The notes beneath the pieces are model-generated. The model made no database searches and was not told where the DNA came from. It was given only the letters and a program-made list of their open reading frames with translations. Source: an uncultured Caldimonas sp. (GTDB lineage Bacteria > Pseudomonadota > Gammaproteobacteria > Burkholderiales > Burkholderiaceae). From it: 64,000 bases of DNA. Below are positions 34,502-43,323 of this stretch, piece by piece; the first letter of the stretch is position 1; each line of letters begins with the position of its first letter. The stretch lies in NCBI RefSeq assembly GCF_946480305.1, contig NZ_CAMLJQ010000019.1:1-64000 (forward strand), in the 5' to 3' direction. Both the position numbers and the translations under genes were made by a program.

Positions 34502-35047
34502 TCAGTCGGTGGCGCACAGCGCCTGCAGCAATGCGCGGCCCTCGGCCCAGTCACCCAGGCCCGACTCGGCATTGATGTGGCCACGGGGGCCGATGTTCAC
34601 GAGCGTGGCATGCCACTGCGCGGCCGTTTCGGCGGCCCGCTCGGGCGAGCAGAAGGGGTCGTTCGTGCTGATCACTGCGGTGGCAGGGAAGGGCAGCGGC
34701 TGGCGCACGACGGGGCGCCAGGAGTAGAGCTGCGGCGGCGTGTCCTCGCGTTCGGGGTCCGGAACGGCGACCAGGAGGGCCGCACGCACGCGCTGCGTGT
34801 GTCGTGAGTGGGCGGCCCAGGAGGCCACGAGCTGGCAGCCGAGGCTGTGGGCGACCAGCACGGCGGGCCGTTCATCGGCGAGCAGCACTTCTTCGAGGCG
34901 GGCCATCCAGTCGCCGCGCCGCGGCCATTCCCAGTCGTCTTGCTGCACGCGCTGGTCGCCGTACAGCGCTTCCCAGCGGCTTTGCCAATGTTCGGGGCCG
35001 GAGCTGAGCCAGCCCGGCAGGGTGAGGATGCGCAACGGCGGCGACAT
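34502..35047 (-). CDS. RBBP9/YdeN-family serine hydrolase
   Basis: The 181-residue alpha/beta hydrolase has the N-terminal TLPGWLSSGPEHWQSRWE, the nucleophile elbow VAHSLGCQL (Ser of GHSxG type), an acidic residue after STNDPFC, and a catalytic His in GPRGHINAESGLGDW. The family is a small esterase group of unknown substrate. The conserved spot between parA and parB is seen in related bacteria, but no link to segregation is known. Confidence 0.9.
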   Translation of the reverse strand: MSPPLRILTLPGWLSSGPEHWQSRWEALYGDQRVQQDDWEWPRRGDWMARLEEVLLADERPAVLVAHSLGCQLVASWAAHSRHTQRVRAALLVAVPDPEREDTPPQLYSWRPVVRQPLPFPATAVISTNDPFCSPERAAETAAQWHATLVNIGPRGHINAESGLGDWAEGRALLQALCATD

Positions 35048-35098
35048 GCGATGGGGTGGGTGCGAAACGGAGGTGGGTTGGGCCGGCTGCTGCCGGCA

Positions 35099-35620
35099 TC
35101 AGCGCATTGTGCCGGCAGCCGGTCCGGACACCTGGACCCTGCCTTCCGAAGATTGCATCACGACGCTTCCGTCGAGCATGCCGAAGGTGTCGGTCGTCAC
35201 CGAGTCGATGATGACGGCATTGGCAAGGCTGAGGCGCGAGCGGGTCTGGGTCGTCGCGTGCTTCTTGTCATCGCTGATCTCGACGCGGTCAATGTTGATC
35301 GCGAAGTCGACGCCAAACTCGGAGCCGGCAGGCAGGGTGCGGTCCATCGCGGCCTTGGCCTCGAAGAACTGGCGCATGTTCTCGCAGCTTTGTTCGCGGT
35401 CGATGTACTGCTGCTGGACCGCGCCGGCGACGACGTGGACGAACTGGCCCTCGAAGTCCGGGGCGAGCTGCTCGCACAGCGCCTCGGCGTCCTTGCGTTG
35501 CATCGCGTCGACGTGCGCGCGGACATACCGCATCAGCTTGGCTTCGCTGATCTCGCGCTGGTCTTTCCAGTAATAGCCGCCCGCCGCTGCAAGGAGGATG
35601 AGCAGAACGACGATCCTCAT
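35099..35620 (-). CDS. Hypothetical protein with N-terminal membrane anchor
   Basis: I do not recognise the family. The 173-residue product has a hydrophobic anchor or signal (MRIVVLLILLAAAGGYYW) followed by a soluble domain with a SnoaL/NTF2-like feel (YVRAHVDAMQRKDAEALCEQLAPDFEG). That resemblance is tentative. It has two cysteines. It lies in the parA-parB interval, all on one strand, so may be co-transcribed. Confidence 0.7.
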   Translation of the reverse strand: MRIVVLLILLAAAGGYYWKDQREISEAKLMRYVRAHVDAMQRKDAEALCEQLAPDFEGQFVHVVAGAVQQQYIDREQSCENMRQFFEAKAAMDRTLPAGSEFGVDFAINIDRVEISDDKKHATTQTRSRLSLANAVIIDSVTTDTFGMLDGSVVMQSSEGRVQVSGPAAGTMR

Positions 35621-35667
35621 GTCGGTCTCCCTCGGTTTGTTGTTTTGTTTTCGATGTGAGTGGGTGC

Positions 35668-36438
35668 CTACATAGATGCGATCCGGGCCACCATCTCCTT
35701 GGCGAATTCGACGTACGACTGCGCGCCGCGGGACGCAGGATCGAAGACCACGCCGGGTTGGCCGTAGCTGGGGGCCTCGGCCAGCCGCACGTTGCGCGGG
35801 ATCACGCTGTGGAAGACCTTGTCGCCGAAATGCTGCTTGAGCTGCTCGCTGACCTGGCTTTGCAGCGTGATGCGGGGGTCGTACATCACGCGCAGCAGGC
35901 CGATGATCTTGAGATCCGGGTTCAGGTTGGCATGCACCTGCTTGATGGTGTTGACCAGATCGGACAGCCCTTCGAGCGCGAAGTACTCGCACTGCATCGG
36001 CACGATCACGCCATGGGCACAGACGAGTCCATTGAGCGTGAGCATCGAAAGCGAAGGCGGGCAATCGATCAGCACGAAGTCGTAATCGCCGTCGGCGGCT
36101 TCGAGGGCGGCTTTGAGTCGGCGCTCGCGCCGCTCCTGGTCCACCAGTTCGACCTCGGCGCCGGCCAGTTCGCGGTTGGCGCCCAGCACGTCGTAGCCGC
36201 CCAGCTCGGACCGGGCCTTGGCTTCGCTGACGCTGGCCGATTCGAGCAGCACGTCGTACACCGTGGTCGGCAAGGCTCGCTTGTCGACGCCGGAGCCCAT
36301 CGTGGCATTGCCTTGCGGATCGAGGTCTACCAGCAGCACGCGCTGGCCGACCTTGGCGAGGCCGGCGGCGAGGTTCACGGCGGTGGTCGTCTTGCCGACC
36401 CCGCCTTTCTGGTTGGCAATGCAGAAGATCTTGGCCAT
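35668..36438 (-). CDS. parA: Chromosome partitioning ATPase ParA
   Basis: ParA is a deviant-Walker ATPase that binds DNA non-specifically and moves ParB-parS complexes. The 256-residue product starts [20 protein letters not shown], with the signature lysine and P-loop at residues 11-18. It also has the second motif [22 protein letters not shown], and the C-terminal [12 protein letters not shown]. There is no extra N-terminal regulatory domain, so it is the chromosomal (Soj) type. Confidence 0.98.
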   Translation of the reverse strand: MAKIFCIANQKGGVGKTTTAVNLAAGLAKVGQRVLLVDLDPQGNATMGSGVDKRALPTTVYDVLLESASVSEAKARSELGGYDVLGANRELAGAEVELVDQERRERRLKAALEAADGDYDFVLIDCPPSLSMLTLNGLVCAHGVIVPMQCEYFALEGLSDLVNTIKQVHANLNPDLKIIGLLRVMYDPRITLQSQVSEQLKQHFGDKVFHSVIPRNVRLAEAPSYGQPGVVFDPASRGAQSYVEFAKEMVARIASM

Positions 36439-36601
36439 CTATTCCAGTCAGCTCAGGTGCAGGGGCGCTAAAAGGCACGCGCCGACAAGGGCGATGCGTT
36501 GGCGTGGTGTTCGGGATGGGGCGCCGAAGGCGGGCGCCGAAAGGCTGGGGCGAACGGGTGGATTTTCCCGGGCAGGGGTTGCGAGCGTCAAGGACGTGCA
36601 C

Positions 36602-37213
36602 TCACTGCGTTGTCAGTTTGATGCCGAAACCGACCAGGAAAACGCCAGCCAAGCGCTCGAGCCACTTCGCGAACCGCCGGTGCGCCTTGACCCGGGCGGC
36701 CACCGCGTCGGCGAACGCGCACAGGGTGAGGCAATAGGCGAGGGTGATGGTGGCGATGGTGGCGGCCATGGCGACAAAGGTGGTGGTGCCTTGATGCGTG
36801 GCGGGGTCGATGAACAGCGGGAAGAAGGCCATGTAGAAGATGATGGCCTTCGGATTGAGAAGCGTGATCAGGCAGGTCTGGCGCAAGTAGCGGCCGGCCT
36901 GCATCTCGACCCCGGGTGTTGCGCCATCGCGCGCGCGGATCAGCTTGAAGCCGATCCAGGCCAGGTAGGCGGCGCCTGCGTACTGAATGAAGTGGAACGC
37001 GGCCGGGTGCGCGGCGAGCAGCGCGGCCACGCCGCCGACGGCAAGCCACATCAGGGCTTGGTCGCCCGCGATGATCCCGAGGGTTGCGGCCGCTCCGCCG
37101 CGTAGCCCTCCTTTGCCGGTGGCGGCGAGGAGCGCGAACGTGCCCGGGCCGGGCAGCGCCAGGAACACCAGCACGGCGGCGCAGAAGGCGGGGTAATCGG
37201 AGATGCCGAACAT
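36602..37213 (-). CDS. LysE-family amino acid exporter
   Basis: The 203-residue product has six hydrophobic segments and the RhtB/LysE signature LPGPGTFALLAATGKGGLRGG near the N-terminus, plus LLNPKAIIFYMAFFP. These proteins export amino acids or related metabolites; the substrate is unknown. It sits between rsmG and parA on the same strand, an order seen in other Burkholderiales. Only four bases separate it from rsmG. Confidence 0.92.
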   Translation of the reverse strand: MFGISDYPAFCAAVLVFLALPGPGTFALLAATGKGGLRGGAAATLGIIAGDQALMWLAVGGVAALLAAHPAAFHFIQYAGAAYLAWIGFKLIRARDGATPGVEMQAGRYLRQTCLITLLNPKAIIFYMAFFPLFIDPATHQGTTTFVAMAATIATITLAYCLTLCAFADAVAARVKAHRRFAKWLERLAGVFLVGFGIKLTTQ

Positions 37214-37217
37214 CGTG

Positions 37218-37895
37218 TCAGAGCAGGGTGGGTTGTACGGGTCGAATCCAGACGAGGCAACGGTCTGCGTCCAGCTGCGGTACGGTCAGTTGTTCCACGT
37301 GAAACACGTCGAGGTCGTCGTTCAATTCGGCGAGTTCACTGGCCGATGGTTTGCCCTTCATCGCCATCCAACGCCCGCTGGGTGCGAGGTGAACGCGGCT
37401 CAGCGAGGTGAAGTCGTGGAGTGACGCAAATGCGCGCGAGGTGACGACATCGGCCTCGGCGGGATCCATGTTCTCGACGCGCGCGTGCTTCGCCGTCAGG
37501 TTGGGAAGTTTCAGCTGGGCCGCAACCTGCTGGATGAACGTCGCCTTCTTCGCCACCGTGTCGACGCAAATGACCTCGGCTTGGGGTAGAGCGATGGCGA
37601 TCACCACGCCAGGCAGCCCTGCGCCGCTGCCGACATCCAGCAATCGGAACGGCCGCGTGCCTATCTCTCTCAGCAGCGCGGGGACGCAGGCCAGGCTGTC
37701 GAGAATGTGTTGCGCCAGCATCTCCCGGGGGTCGCGGACCGCCGTCAGGTTGTATACCCGGTTCCACTTGGCGATCAGCGCGACATAGTCGAGCAGGTGC
37801 TGCAGTTGTGACGGGGAGAGGTCGACGCCGAGTGCGGTCGCGCTGCTACGAAGGTGCTCAAGGTCGGCGGGAGAGGGCAGGGTTTGATGGGGCAT
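37218..37895 (-). CDS. rsmG: 16S rRNA (guanine(527)-N7)-methyltransferase RsmG
   Basis: RsmG methylates G527 of 16S rRNA with SAM. The 225-residue product has KWNRVYNLTAVRDP, the SAM motif LLDVGSGAGLPGVVIAIA, CVDTVAKKATFI, and VTSRAFASL. The ATG at 37895 lies one base after the mnmG stop; an ATG at 37907 inside mnmG is the alternative. A parS site (37291-37306) lies inside its 3' end. Confidence 0.97.
   Translation of the reverse strand: MPHQTLPSPADLEHLRSSATALGVDLSPSQLQHLLDYVALIAKWNRVYNLTAVRDPREMLAQHILDSLACVPALLREIGTRPFRLLDVGSGAGLPGVVIAIALPQAEVICVDTVAKKATFIQQVAAQLKLPNLTAKHARVENMDPAEADVVTSRAFASLHDFTSLSRVHLAPSGRWMAMKGKPSASELAELNDDLDVFHVEQLTVPQLDADRCLVWIRPVQPTLL
37291..37306. promoter_or_regulatory. 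parS site 1 (in rsmG)
   Basis: TGTTCCACGTGAAACA matches the ParB site consensus TGTTTCACGTGAAACA with one mismatch. It is read in frame as part of rsmG (FHVEQ). Confidence 0.85.
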
Positions 37896-37896
37896 G

Positions 37897-39870
37897 TCAC
37901 GCGGCATCGGCGGGGTCGGTGTTGTCATTCGCGGCCCGGTCGAAGCCCCGGAAGCGGCCCTTCTTCAAATGCACCAACAGCAACGAGATGGCGGCGGGCG
38001 TGATGCCTGAGATTCGGCTGGCCTGCCCGAGTGTCTCAGGGCGGTGCTTGTTCAGCTTCTGTCGCGCCTCAAAGCTCAACGCTTTCACTTCCATGTAGTC
38101 CAGTTCAGCCGGTAGCCGCAGGTTTTCGTAGTGCGTGGCGCGTTGCACTTCTTCGTTCTGCTTGTCGATGTAGCCGGCGTACTTGATGCTGATCTCGACC
38201 TGTTCCACAACGGCGTCGGCCAGCGTCGCGCCCAACTCATCCCGCAGTGTTTCACGTGAAACACCGCTGTCCGGCTTCGCGATGCGGGCTACTTCGGCGA
38301 CCTGCTCGAAGCCGACCGCGGGCCGGCGCAGCAAGTCCGTGAGGTTGTATTCGCGCTCCAACGGTTTGCCGAGCAAGCGCTCAGCGTCCTCGGCTGGAAG
38401 GATGCCGGGGTGTACCCACGTGGAACGAAGCCGCTCTGTTTCACGTGAAACAGCGTCGCGCTTGCGGTTGAACGCGGCCCAGCGCGCATCGTCCACCAAG
38501 CCCAGTTCGCGACCGATCTCGGTCAAGCGCATGTCAGCGTTGTCTTCACGGAGCTGCAGGCGGAACTCGGCCCGGCTGGTGAACATCCGGTAGGGCTCGG
38601 TCACGCCCTTGGTGATCAGGTCGTCCACCAGCACGCCCAGGTACGCTTGGTCGCGGCGTGGCACCCAAGCCTCCTGCCCCCGCGCGAGCAGGGCGGCGTT
38701 GAGCCCGGCGAACAGGCCCTGTGCAGCTGCTTCCTCGTAGCCGGTGGTGCCGTTGATCTGCCCGGCGAAGAACAGGCCGCCGATGGCGCGGGTTTCAAAA
38801 CTCGCCTTCAGCTCCCGCGGGTCGAAGTAGTCGTACTCGATGGCGTAGCCCGGGCGCAGGATGTGCGCGTCTTCCAGGCCGGGCATCGAGCGCACCGCGG
38901 CGAGCTGCACGTCGAAGGGCAGGGAGGTCGAAATGCCGTTCGGATAGAACTCGTTCGTGGTCAGCCCTTCCGGCTCGAGAAAGATCTGGTGCGAGTCCTT
39001 GTCGGCAAAGCGATTGATCTTGTCTTCGATGCTGGGGCAATAGCGAGGGCCCACCCCTTCGATCACGCCGGTGAACATCGGGCTGCGGTCGAAGCCGGAG
39101 CGGATGATCTCGTGCGTGCGTTCGTTGGTGTGCGTGATCCAGCAGGGCACCTGACGCGGGTGTTGATCGGCCGAGCCCAGGAAGCTGAACACGGGCACAG
39201 GGTCCAGGTCGCCCGGCTGTTCGGTCAGCTCGGAGAAGTCGATCGAGCGGCCGTCGATGCGCGGCGGCGTGCCGGTCTTCAGGCGACCCTGTGGCAGCTT
39301 CAACTCTTTCAAGCGGCCGGACAGCGACACCGCGGGCGGGTCGCCGGCGCGACCGGCCGCGTAGTTCTGCAGCCCGACGTGGATCTTGCCGTCGAGGAAG
39401 GTGCCGGCGGTGAGCACGACGGCCCGGGCGCGAAAGCGTATGCCCACCTGCGTCACGGCGCCCACCACGCGGTCGCCCTCCAGCATCAGGTCGTCGACCG
39501 CCTGCTGGAACAACCACAGGTTGGGCTGGTTCTCGAGCCGCCGTCGGATCGCAGCCTTGTAGAGAATGCGGTCTGCTTGCGCCCGCGTCGCACGCACGGC
39601 GGGGCCCTTCGAGCTGTTGAGGATGCGGAACTGGATGCCCGCCTCGTCGGTGGCTGCGGCCATCGCGCCGCCCAGCGCGTCGATTTCCTTCACCAGGTGG
39701 CCCTTGCCGATGCCGCCGATCGACGGGTTGCAGCTCATCTGCCCCAGCGTCTCGATGTTGTGCGTCAGCAGCAGCGTGGCGCAGCCCATGCGGGCGGCTG
39801 CGAGCGCGGCTTCCGTGCCGGCGTGCCCGCCACCGACCACGATCACGTCGAATTCCTTGGGGTAGAGCAT
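37897..39870 (-). CDS. mnmG: tRNA uridine-5-carboxymethylaminomethyl(34) synthesis enzyme MnmG
   Basis: MnmG is the FAD-dependent partner of MnmE in wobble-uridine modification. The 657-residue product starts [22 protein letters not shown], with the FAD-binding motif at residues 13-18. It also has [45 protein letters not shown] and the C-terminal [20 protein letters not shown] chose the ATG at 39870 for the conserved start. Two perfect parS sites are embedded at 38248-38263 and 38437-38452. rsmG follows directly. Confidence 0.98.
   Translation of the reverse strand: MLYPKEFDVIVVGGGHAGTEAALAAARMGCATLLLTHNIETLGQMSCNPSIGGIGKGHLVKEIDALGGAMAAATDEAGIQFRILNSSKGPAVRATRAQADRILYKAAIRRRLENQPNLWLFQQAVDDLMLEGDRVVGAVTQVGIRFRARAVVLTAGTFLDGKIHVGLQNYAAGRAGDPPAVSLSGRLKELKLPQGRLKTGTPPRIDGRSIDFSELTEQPGDLDPVPVFSFLGSADQHPRQVPCWITHTNERTHEIIRSGFDRSPMFTGVIEGVGPRYCPSIEDKINRFADKDSHQIFLEPEGLTTNEFYPNGISTSLPFDVQLAAVRSMPGLEDAHILRPGYAIEYDYFDPRELKASFETRAIGGLFFAGQINGTTGYEEAAAQGLFAGLNAALLARGQEAWVPRRDQAYLGVLVDDLITKGVTEPYRMFTSRAEFRLQLREDNADMRLTEIGRELGLVDDARWAAFNRKRDAVSRETERLRSTWVHPGILPAEDAERLLGKPLEREYNLTDLLRRPAVGFEQVAEVARIAKPDSGVSRETLRDELGATLADAVVEQVEISIKYAGYIDKQNEEVQRATHYENLRLPAELDYMEVKALSFEARQKLNKHRPETLGQASRISGITPAAISLLLVHLKKGRFRGFDRAANDNTDPADAA
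38248..38263. promoter_or_regulatory. parS site 2 (in mnmG)
   Basis: TGTTTCACGTGAAACA, a perfect match to the 16-base ParB-binding palindrome. In mnmG it encodes VSRET. Confidence 0.97.
38437..38452. promoter_or_regulatory. parS site 3 (in mnmG)
   Basis: TGTTTCACGTGAAACA, a second perfect ParB site 189 bases from site 2, again encoding VSRET in the same mnmG frame. Confidence 0.97.
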
Positions 39871-40033
39871 GTTGTACCTCGTGGGGCTGTGGCGCCAGGA
39901 GGAAGCGGCGCGGCCCATGGGCCCGAGTGTGCTCCCGAAGGCGGAGCGTGGGCAAACGGCGGATTTTAAGTTTCCGGCCGAAGGAAGTCACCCGCTGGGG
40001 CTACTGCGGTCGGCAGGGCGTTCCGTGTTGGCA

Positions 40034-40086
40034 CATCAGGTGTAGCCCGCCCCCCAAAAAGAGGGGAGGGTGGGCTAGACCTGATG
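40034..40086. repeat. Long imperfect palindrome upstream of mnmG
   Basis: CATCAGGT (40034-40041) pairs with ACCTGATG (40079-40086) and the pairing continues inward through TAGCCC/GGGCTA and C/G-rich runs to a loop near AAAAAGAGG. About 19 of 22 positions pair, one more as G-U. It lies in a divergent spacer, where a terminator would be unexpected. Confidence 0.7.
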
Positions 40087-40146
40087 CGGCGCACGGGTGT
40101 TCTTTTTGAGAATCGGCACCTTCCCTTTTTCCAACAAGGGCGAAAG

Positions 40147-40497
40147 ATGGCTTCGGCGACGGATACCCCCAGCCTCGACGAGCGCACGCCGGCTCCCGAC
40201 AGCTGGCAGGCCAGCACGGTGTGCTTCACCGAGTTGCACCGTGCGTGGGCCGTGCTTCACCGCGCGGGTGCACCGGAGCTGTCGTGGGAGCAGCGCCTGC
40301 TGGTGCTCACCGGCCTGTTCGAGCACCGGCCCAGCACCTGGGTCGTCGCGCTCGAAGCCCGGCTGCGTGCACTCGAAGCGCAGACCTCGTTGCTCGGCAA
40401 GCCGCCCGATGAGGCGGCCTTCCGCCAGGCAGCCGAGGCGCGGCTGCAGGCGCGCGATGCCGACTTCCGTTTTGCGCCCGGCACGTGTTGTTGGTGA
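40147..40497 (+). CDS. Hypothetical protein
   Basis: I do not recognise this 116-residue protein. It has a Thr/Pro-rich start and then a helical stretch (VCFTELHRAWAVLHRAG, LVVLTGLFEHRPSTWVVALEARLRALEAQ in overall form), and ends CCW. It has no signal peptide. Its coding bias looks normal. The start could be ATG 40084, but the later ATG avoids the palindrome. The reverse strand carries a similar-length open frame, so confidence is limited. Confidence 0.6.
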   Translation: MASATDTPSLDERTPAPDSWQASTVCFTELHRAWAVLHRAGAPELSWEQRLLVLTGLFEHRPSTWVVALEARLRALEAQTSLLGKPPDEAAFRQAAEARLQARDADFRFAPGTCCW

Positions 40498-40581
40498 TCG
40501 CGCCGACCGGCCGGCCGTGCGTTCCTTGCTCGCGGCGGGCTGGGGGCTGACCTAAAGTAGCGCTTTTCCCGAAAGCCGCCC

Positions 40582-40839
40582 ATGGACTGCCGGCCGCGCT
40601 GCGCCGCCTGCTGCATCGCCCCTTCGATCTCCAGCCCGATTCCCGGCATGCCGAACGGCAAGCCGGCCGGCGTGCGTTGCGTTCAACTCGACGAACTCGA
40701 CCGCTGCAGGATCTTCGGCCAGCCCGAGCGCCCGATGGTGTGCGGCTCGTTGCAGCCCGACGAATCGATGTGCGGCGACAGCCGCGAGCAGGCGATGCGG
40801 TGGTTGGGTTGGATGGAGGATCAGACGCAGCCGGAGTAG
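40582..40839 (+). CDS. YkgJ-family cysteine-cluster protein
   Basis: The 85-residue product has the YkgJ pattern: CRPRCAACC near the start, a conserved [36 protein letters not shown], and a final CGDSREQAM. The cysteines probably bind a metal or iron-sulfur cluster. Its function is unknown. It converges on mscS. Confidence 0.9.
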   Translation: MDCRPRCAACCIAPSISSPIPGMPNGKPAGVRCVQLDELDRCRIFGQPERPMVCGSLQPDESMCGDSREQAMRWLGWMEDQTQPE

Positions 40840-40865
40840 GGGCGAGCTCGGCCGTCGGGGCAGGC

Positions 40866-41825
40866 TCAATTCGCCAACCGCGGCGCCCGCGCCGAGCCGT
40901 TGCCGGCCCCATCCGGTGCATTGGCCGCTTCCTGCGGCCGGAAGTGGAACGGCGGTGCGCTGCCGTCCTTGCCGACGCCGGCATAGATGGTGAGGTGCGG
41001 GAACGGGATCTCGATGCCGCGGGCGTCGAAGGCCTTCTTCAGGCGTCGCAGGTACTCGCGTTTCACGCCCCACTGCTCCAGCGGCGCGACCTTGAAGCGG
41101 CAGCGGATCACCACGGCCGAGTCGTCCCACTTCTCGACGCCGGCCATCTCCAGGTCGTCGAGGATGCGCGTGGCAAACCCCGGGTCGGCACGCATCTCGG
41201 CGCCGACCTGCTTCATCACCTCCATCACCTCGTCGACGTCTTCGCGGTAGGCCACGCCGGCGTCGATCACGGCCTGTGCAAAGCCGCGGCTCATGTTGAC
41301 CACGGTGGTGATTTCGCTGTTGGGTACGAAGTGCACGTTGCCGTCGTAGTCGCGCAGCTGCACGTAGCGCAGCGTCACTTCCTCGACCAGGCCGCCGTGG
41401 CCGCCGACGGTCACCACGTCGCCCTGCCGCACCTGGTTCTCGAGCAGGATGAAGAAGCCGGTGAAGTAGTCCTTCACCAGACTCTGCGCACCAAAGCCGA
41501 CGGCGAGGCCGACCACGCCGGCCGCGCCGAGGATGGGCGCGACGGAAATGCCGAGCTCGGCCAGGATCAGCATCACCGCGATCAGCGAGACGATCACGGC
41601 GACGAGGTAGCGTGCCACGCGGCCCAGCGTCTCGGCGCGCTTGATCTGCTCGCGGTCGGCCATGCGCGCGGCGAGCCGCATGCGGAAGCCGCGGATCATG
41701 CGCTGCAGCACCGCGATCGCGATCCATGCGGCCACGGCGATCAGCACGATGCGCAGGCTGGTCGTGGCAGCCACGCCCATGCTGGCCCAGCCTTGTTGCA
41801 GGGTGGCGGTGAAGTTCTCTTCCAT
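40866..41825 (-). CDS. mscS: Small-conductance mechanosensitive channel MscS family
   Basis: MscS channels open under membrane tension and release solutes on hypo-osmotic shock. The 319-residue product has three N-terminal membrane helices (about residues 18-120), including the pore-lining GAAGVVGLAVGFGAQSLVKDYFTGFFILLENQ in sections. The cytosolic beta and alpha/beta domains follow (VGGHGGLVEEVTLRYVQLRDYDG, FVPNSEITTVVNMSR). A Gly/Ala/Pro tail ends it. It is the last gene of the otsB-GH15-otsA-mscS run, 32 bases after otsA. Confidence 0.94.
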   Translation of the reverse strand: MEENFTATLQQGWASMGVAATTSLRIVLIAVAAWIAIAVLQRMIRGFRMRLAARMADREQIKRAETLGRVARYLVAVIVSLIAVMLILAELGISVAPILGAAGVVGLAVGFGAQSLVKDYFTGFFILLENQVRQGDVVTVGGHGGLVEEVTLRYVQLRDYDGNVHFVPNSEITTVVNMSRGFAQAVIDAGVAYREDVDEVMEVMKQVGAEMRADPGFATRILDDLEMAGVEKWDDSAVVIRCRFKVAPLEQWGVKREYLRRLKKAFDARGIEIPFPHLTIYAGVGKDGSAPPFHFRPQEAANAPDGAGNGSARAPRLAN

Positions 41826-41857
41826 CGGTTCTTCTCCAGGGTCGGGTTCTTTGGGGC

Positions 41858-43246
41858 TCAGCGGTCGGCGTTCTCGAGCGCATGCAGGAAGGTCCGCCGC
41901 CACCAATGCACGTCCTGCGTGCGGATGCGCTCGAGCAGCTTCTGGTGGCGGGCCTGCCGTTCTTCGAGCGGCATCTGCAGTGCGCGCTGGATGGCCTGCG
42001 CGGTGCCTTCGGTGTCGTAGGGGTTCACGAGCAGCGCTTCCTTCAGCTGCTCGGCGGCACCGGCGAAGCGCGACAGCACGAGCACGCCGGGGTCGGCCGG
42101 GTCCTGTGCGGCGATGTATTCCTTGGCGACGAGGTTCATGCCGTCGCGCAGCGGCGTGACGAGCGCGACGCAGCCCGCGCGGCACAGCCCGGGCAGCCGT
42201 TTACGGGCGACGGTGCGGTGGATGTAGCGCACCGGCATCCAGTCGAGCTCGCCGTAGTCGCCGTTGATCTGACCGCACAGGTGCTCCAGCTCGTGGCGGA
42301 TGTCGGCATACGCGTCGACGCTCTCGCGTGTGGGCGATGCGATCTGGATCAGCGTGGCGCTTTTGCGGTTCTCGGGGTAGCTGGCGAGCAGCTCCTGGAA
42401 GGCCTTGATCCGCTGCGGCAGGCCCTTGGAGTAGTCGAGCCGGTCGATGCCGATCAGCAGGCGGCGGCGCGAGTACTGCTCGCGCATGGTCTCGTAGGTG
42501 TCGCGTGCTTCCTTGCCGTGGGTGAGCTGCGCGAATTCATCGACGTCGATCCCGATCGGGAACGCGCGGGCCAGCACCATGCGGTTGAAGGCGCGGTAGT
42601 AGCCGTCGCCCACCACCTCGGCGTCGGCCTCGCTCTGCACGTAGCGCTCGAAGTGGTTGACGTCGGCCTGCGCCTGGAAGCCGACCACGTCGTACGCGAA
42701 CAGCGCCCGGATCAGCCACTCGTGCCCGGGCAGCGCGGCCAGCATCAGCGGCGGCGGCAGCGGAATGTGCAGGAAGAACCCGATCCGGTTGCCGCAGCCC
42801 ATCGAGCGCAGCTCGGCGGCCAGCGGGATCAGGTGGTAGTCGTGGATCCAGATCAGGTCGTCGGGCTTGAGCAGCGGCATCAGCTTGCGGGCGAACAGCT
42901 GGTTGACGCGGCGGTAGCCGGCGAGCGACTGCTTGTTGAAGTCGGCCAGGTCGAGCCGGTAGTGGAACATCGGCCACAGCACGCGGTTGGCGTAGCCGAG
43001 GTAGTAGCTGTCGTGGTCCTCCTTGCAGAGGTCCACGGTGGCGAGCGTCACATTGCCCGCCTGATGCATGTGCAGCTCGCCCTCGCCGGGCGTGCCGCCC
43101 TCGCTTTCTTCGACGACCTTGCCGCTCCAGCCGAACCACAACCCGCCGGTTGCATTGAGCGTTTCGCCCAATGCAACGGCCAGGCCACCTGCGGCCGCCT
43201 TGCGGGGGTCCGCCAGGCGGTTCGAGACGACGACCACGCGTGCCAT
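41858..43246 (-). CDS. otsA: Trehalose-6-phosphate synthase
   Basis: OtsA joins UDP-glucose and glucose 6-phosphate to trehalose 6-phosphate. The 462-residue GT20 product has [10 protein letters not shown] at the start, [46 protein letters not shown], and [18 protein letters not shown]. The length is normal. It lies between the GH15 gene and mscS, with otsB at the head of the cluster, so the operon makes trehalose as an osmoprotectant. A nested hairpin precedes it. Confidence 0.98.
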   Translation of the reverse strand: MARVVVVSNRLADPRKAAAGGLAVALGETLNATGGLWFGWSGKVVEESEGGTPGEGELHMHQAGNVTLATVDLCKEDHDSYYLGYANRVLWPMFHYRLDLADFNKQSLAGYRRVNQLFARKLMPLLKPDDLIWIHDYHLIPLAAELRSMGCGNRIGFFLHIPLPPPLMLAALPGHEWLIRALFAYDVVGFQAQADVNHFERYVQSEADAEVVGDGYYRAFNRMVLARAFPIGIDVDEFAQLTHGKEARDTYETMREQYSRRRLLIGIDRLDYSKGLPQRIKAFQELLASYPENRKSATLIQIASPTRESVDAYADIRHELEHLCGQINGDYGELDWMPVRYIHRTVARKRLPGLCRAGCVALVTPLRDGMNLVAKEYIAAQDPADPGVLVLSRFAGAAEQLKEALLVNPYDTEGTAQAIQRALQMPLEERQARHQKLLERIRTQDVHWWRRTFLHALENADR

Positions 43247-43273
43247 CACTGTTCCTTTCTCATGATCGAAAAA

Positions 43274-43323
43274 GGAAGCACTGAAGATGCCCGCGCGCGG
43301 GCGCCTGTCCCTCCGGTGCTTCC
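43274..43323 (-). promoter_or_regulatory. Nested hairpin between GH15 and otsA
   Basis: GGAAGCAC (43274-43281) pairs with GTGCTTCC (43316-43323), enclosing a perfect palindrome GCCCGCGCGCGGGC (43289-43302). It starts directly after the GH15 stop and fills the spacer to otsA. There is no T run; it may control mRNA stability or the ratio of the two products. Confidence 0.7.

Noticed and set aside
38412..38427. A fourth parS around CACGTG
   Set aside because: Only the CACGTG core fits; most flanking bases differ from the consensus.
40257..40661. A 134-codon reverse frame opposite the hypothetical and YkgJ genes
   Set aside because: It would overlap the clearly real YkgJ gene, and its product is low-complexity Arg/Ala.
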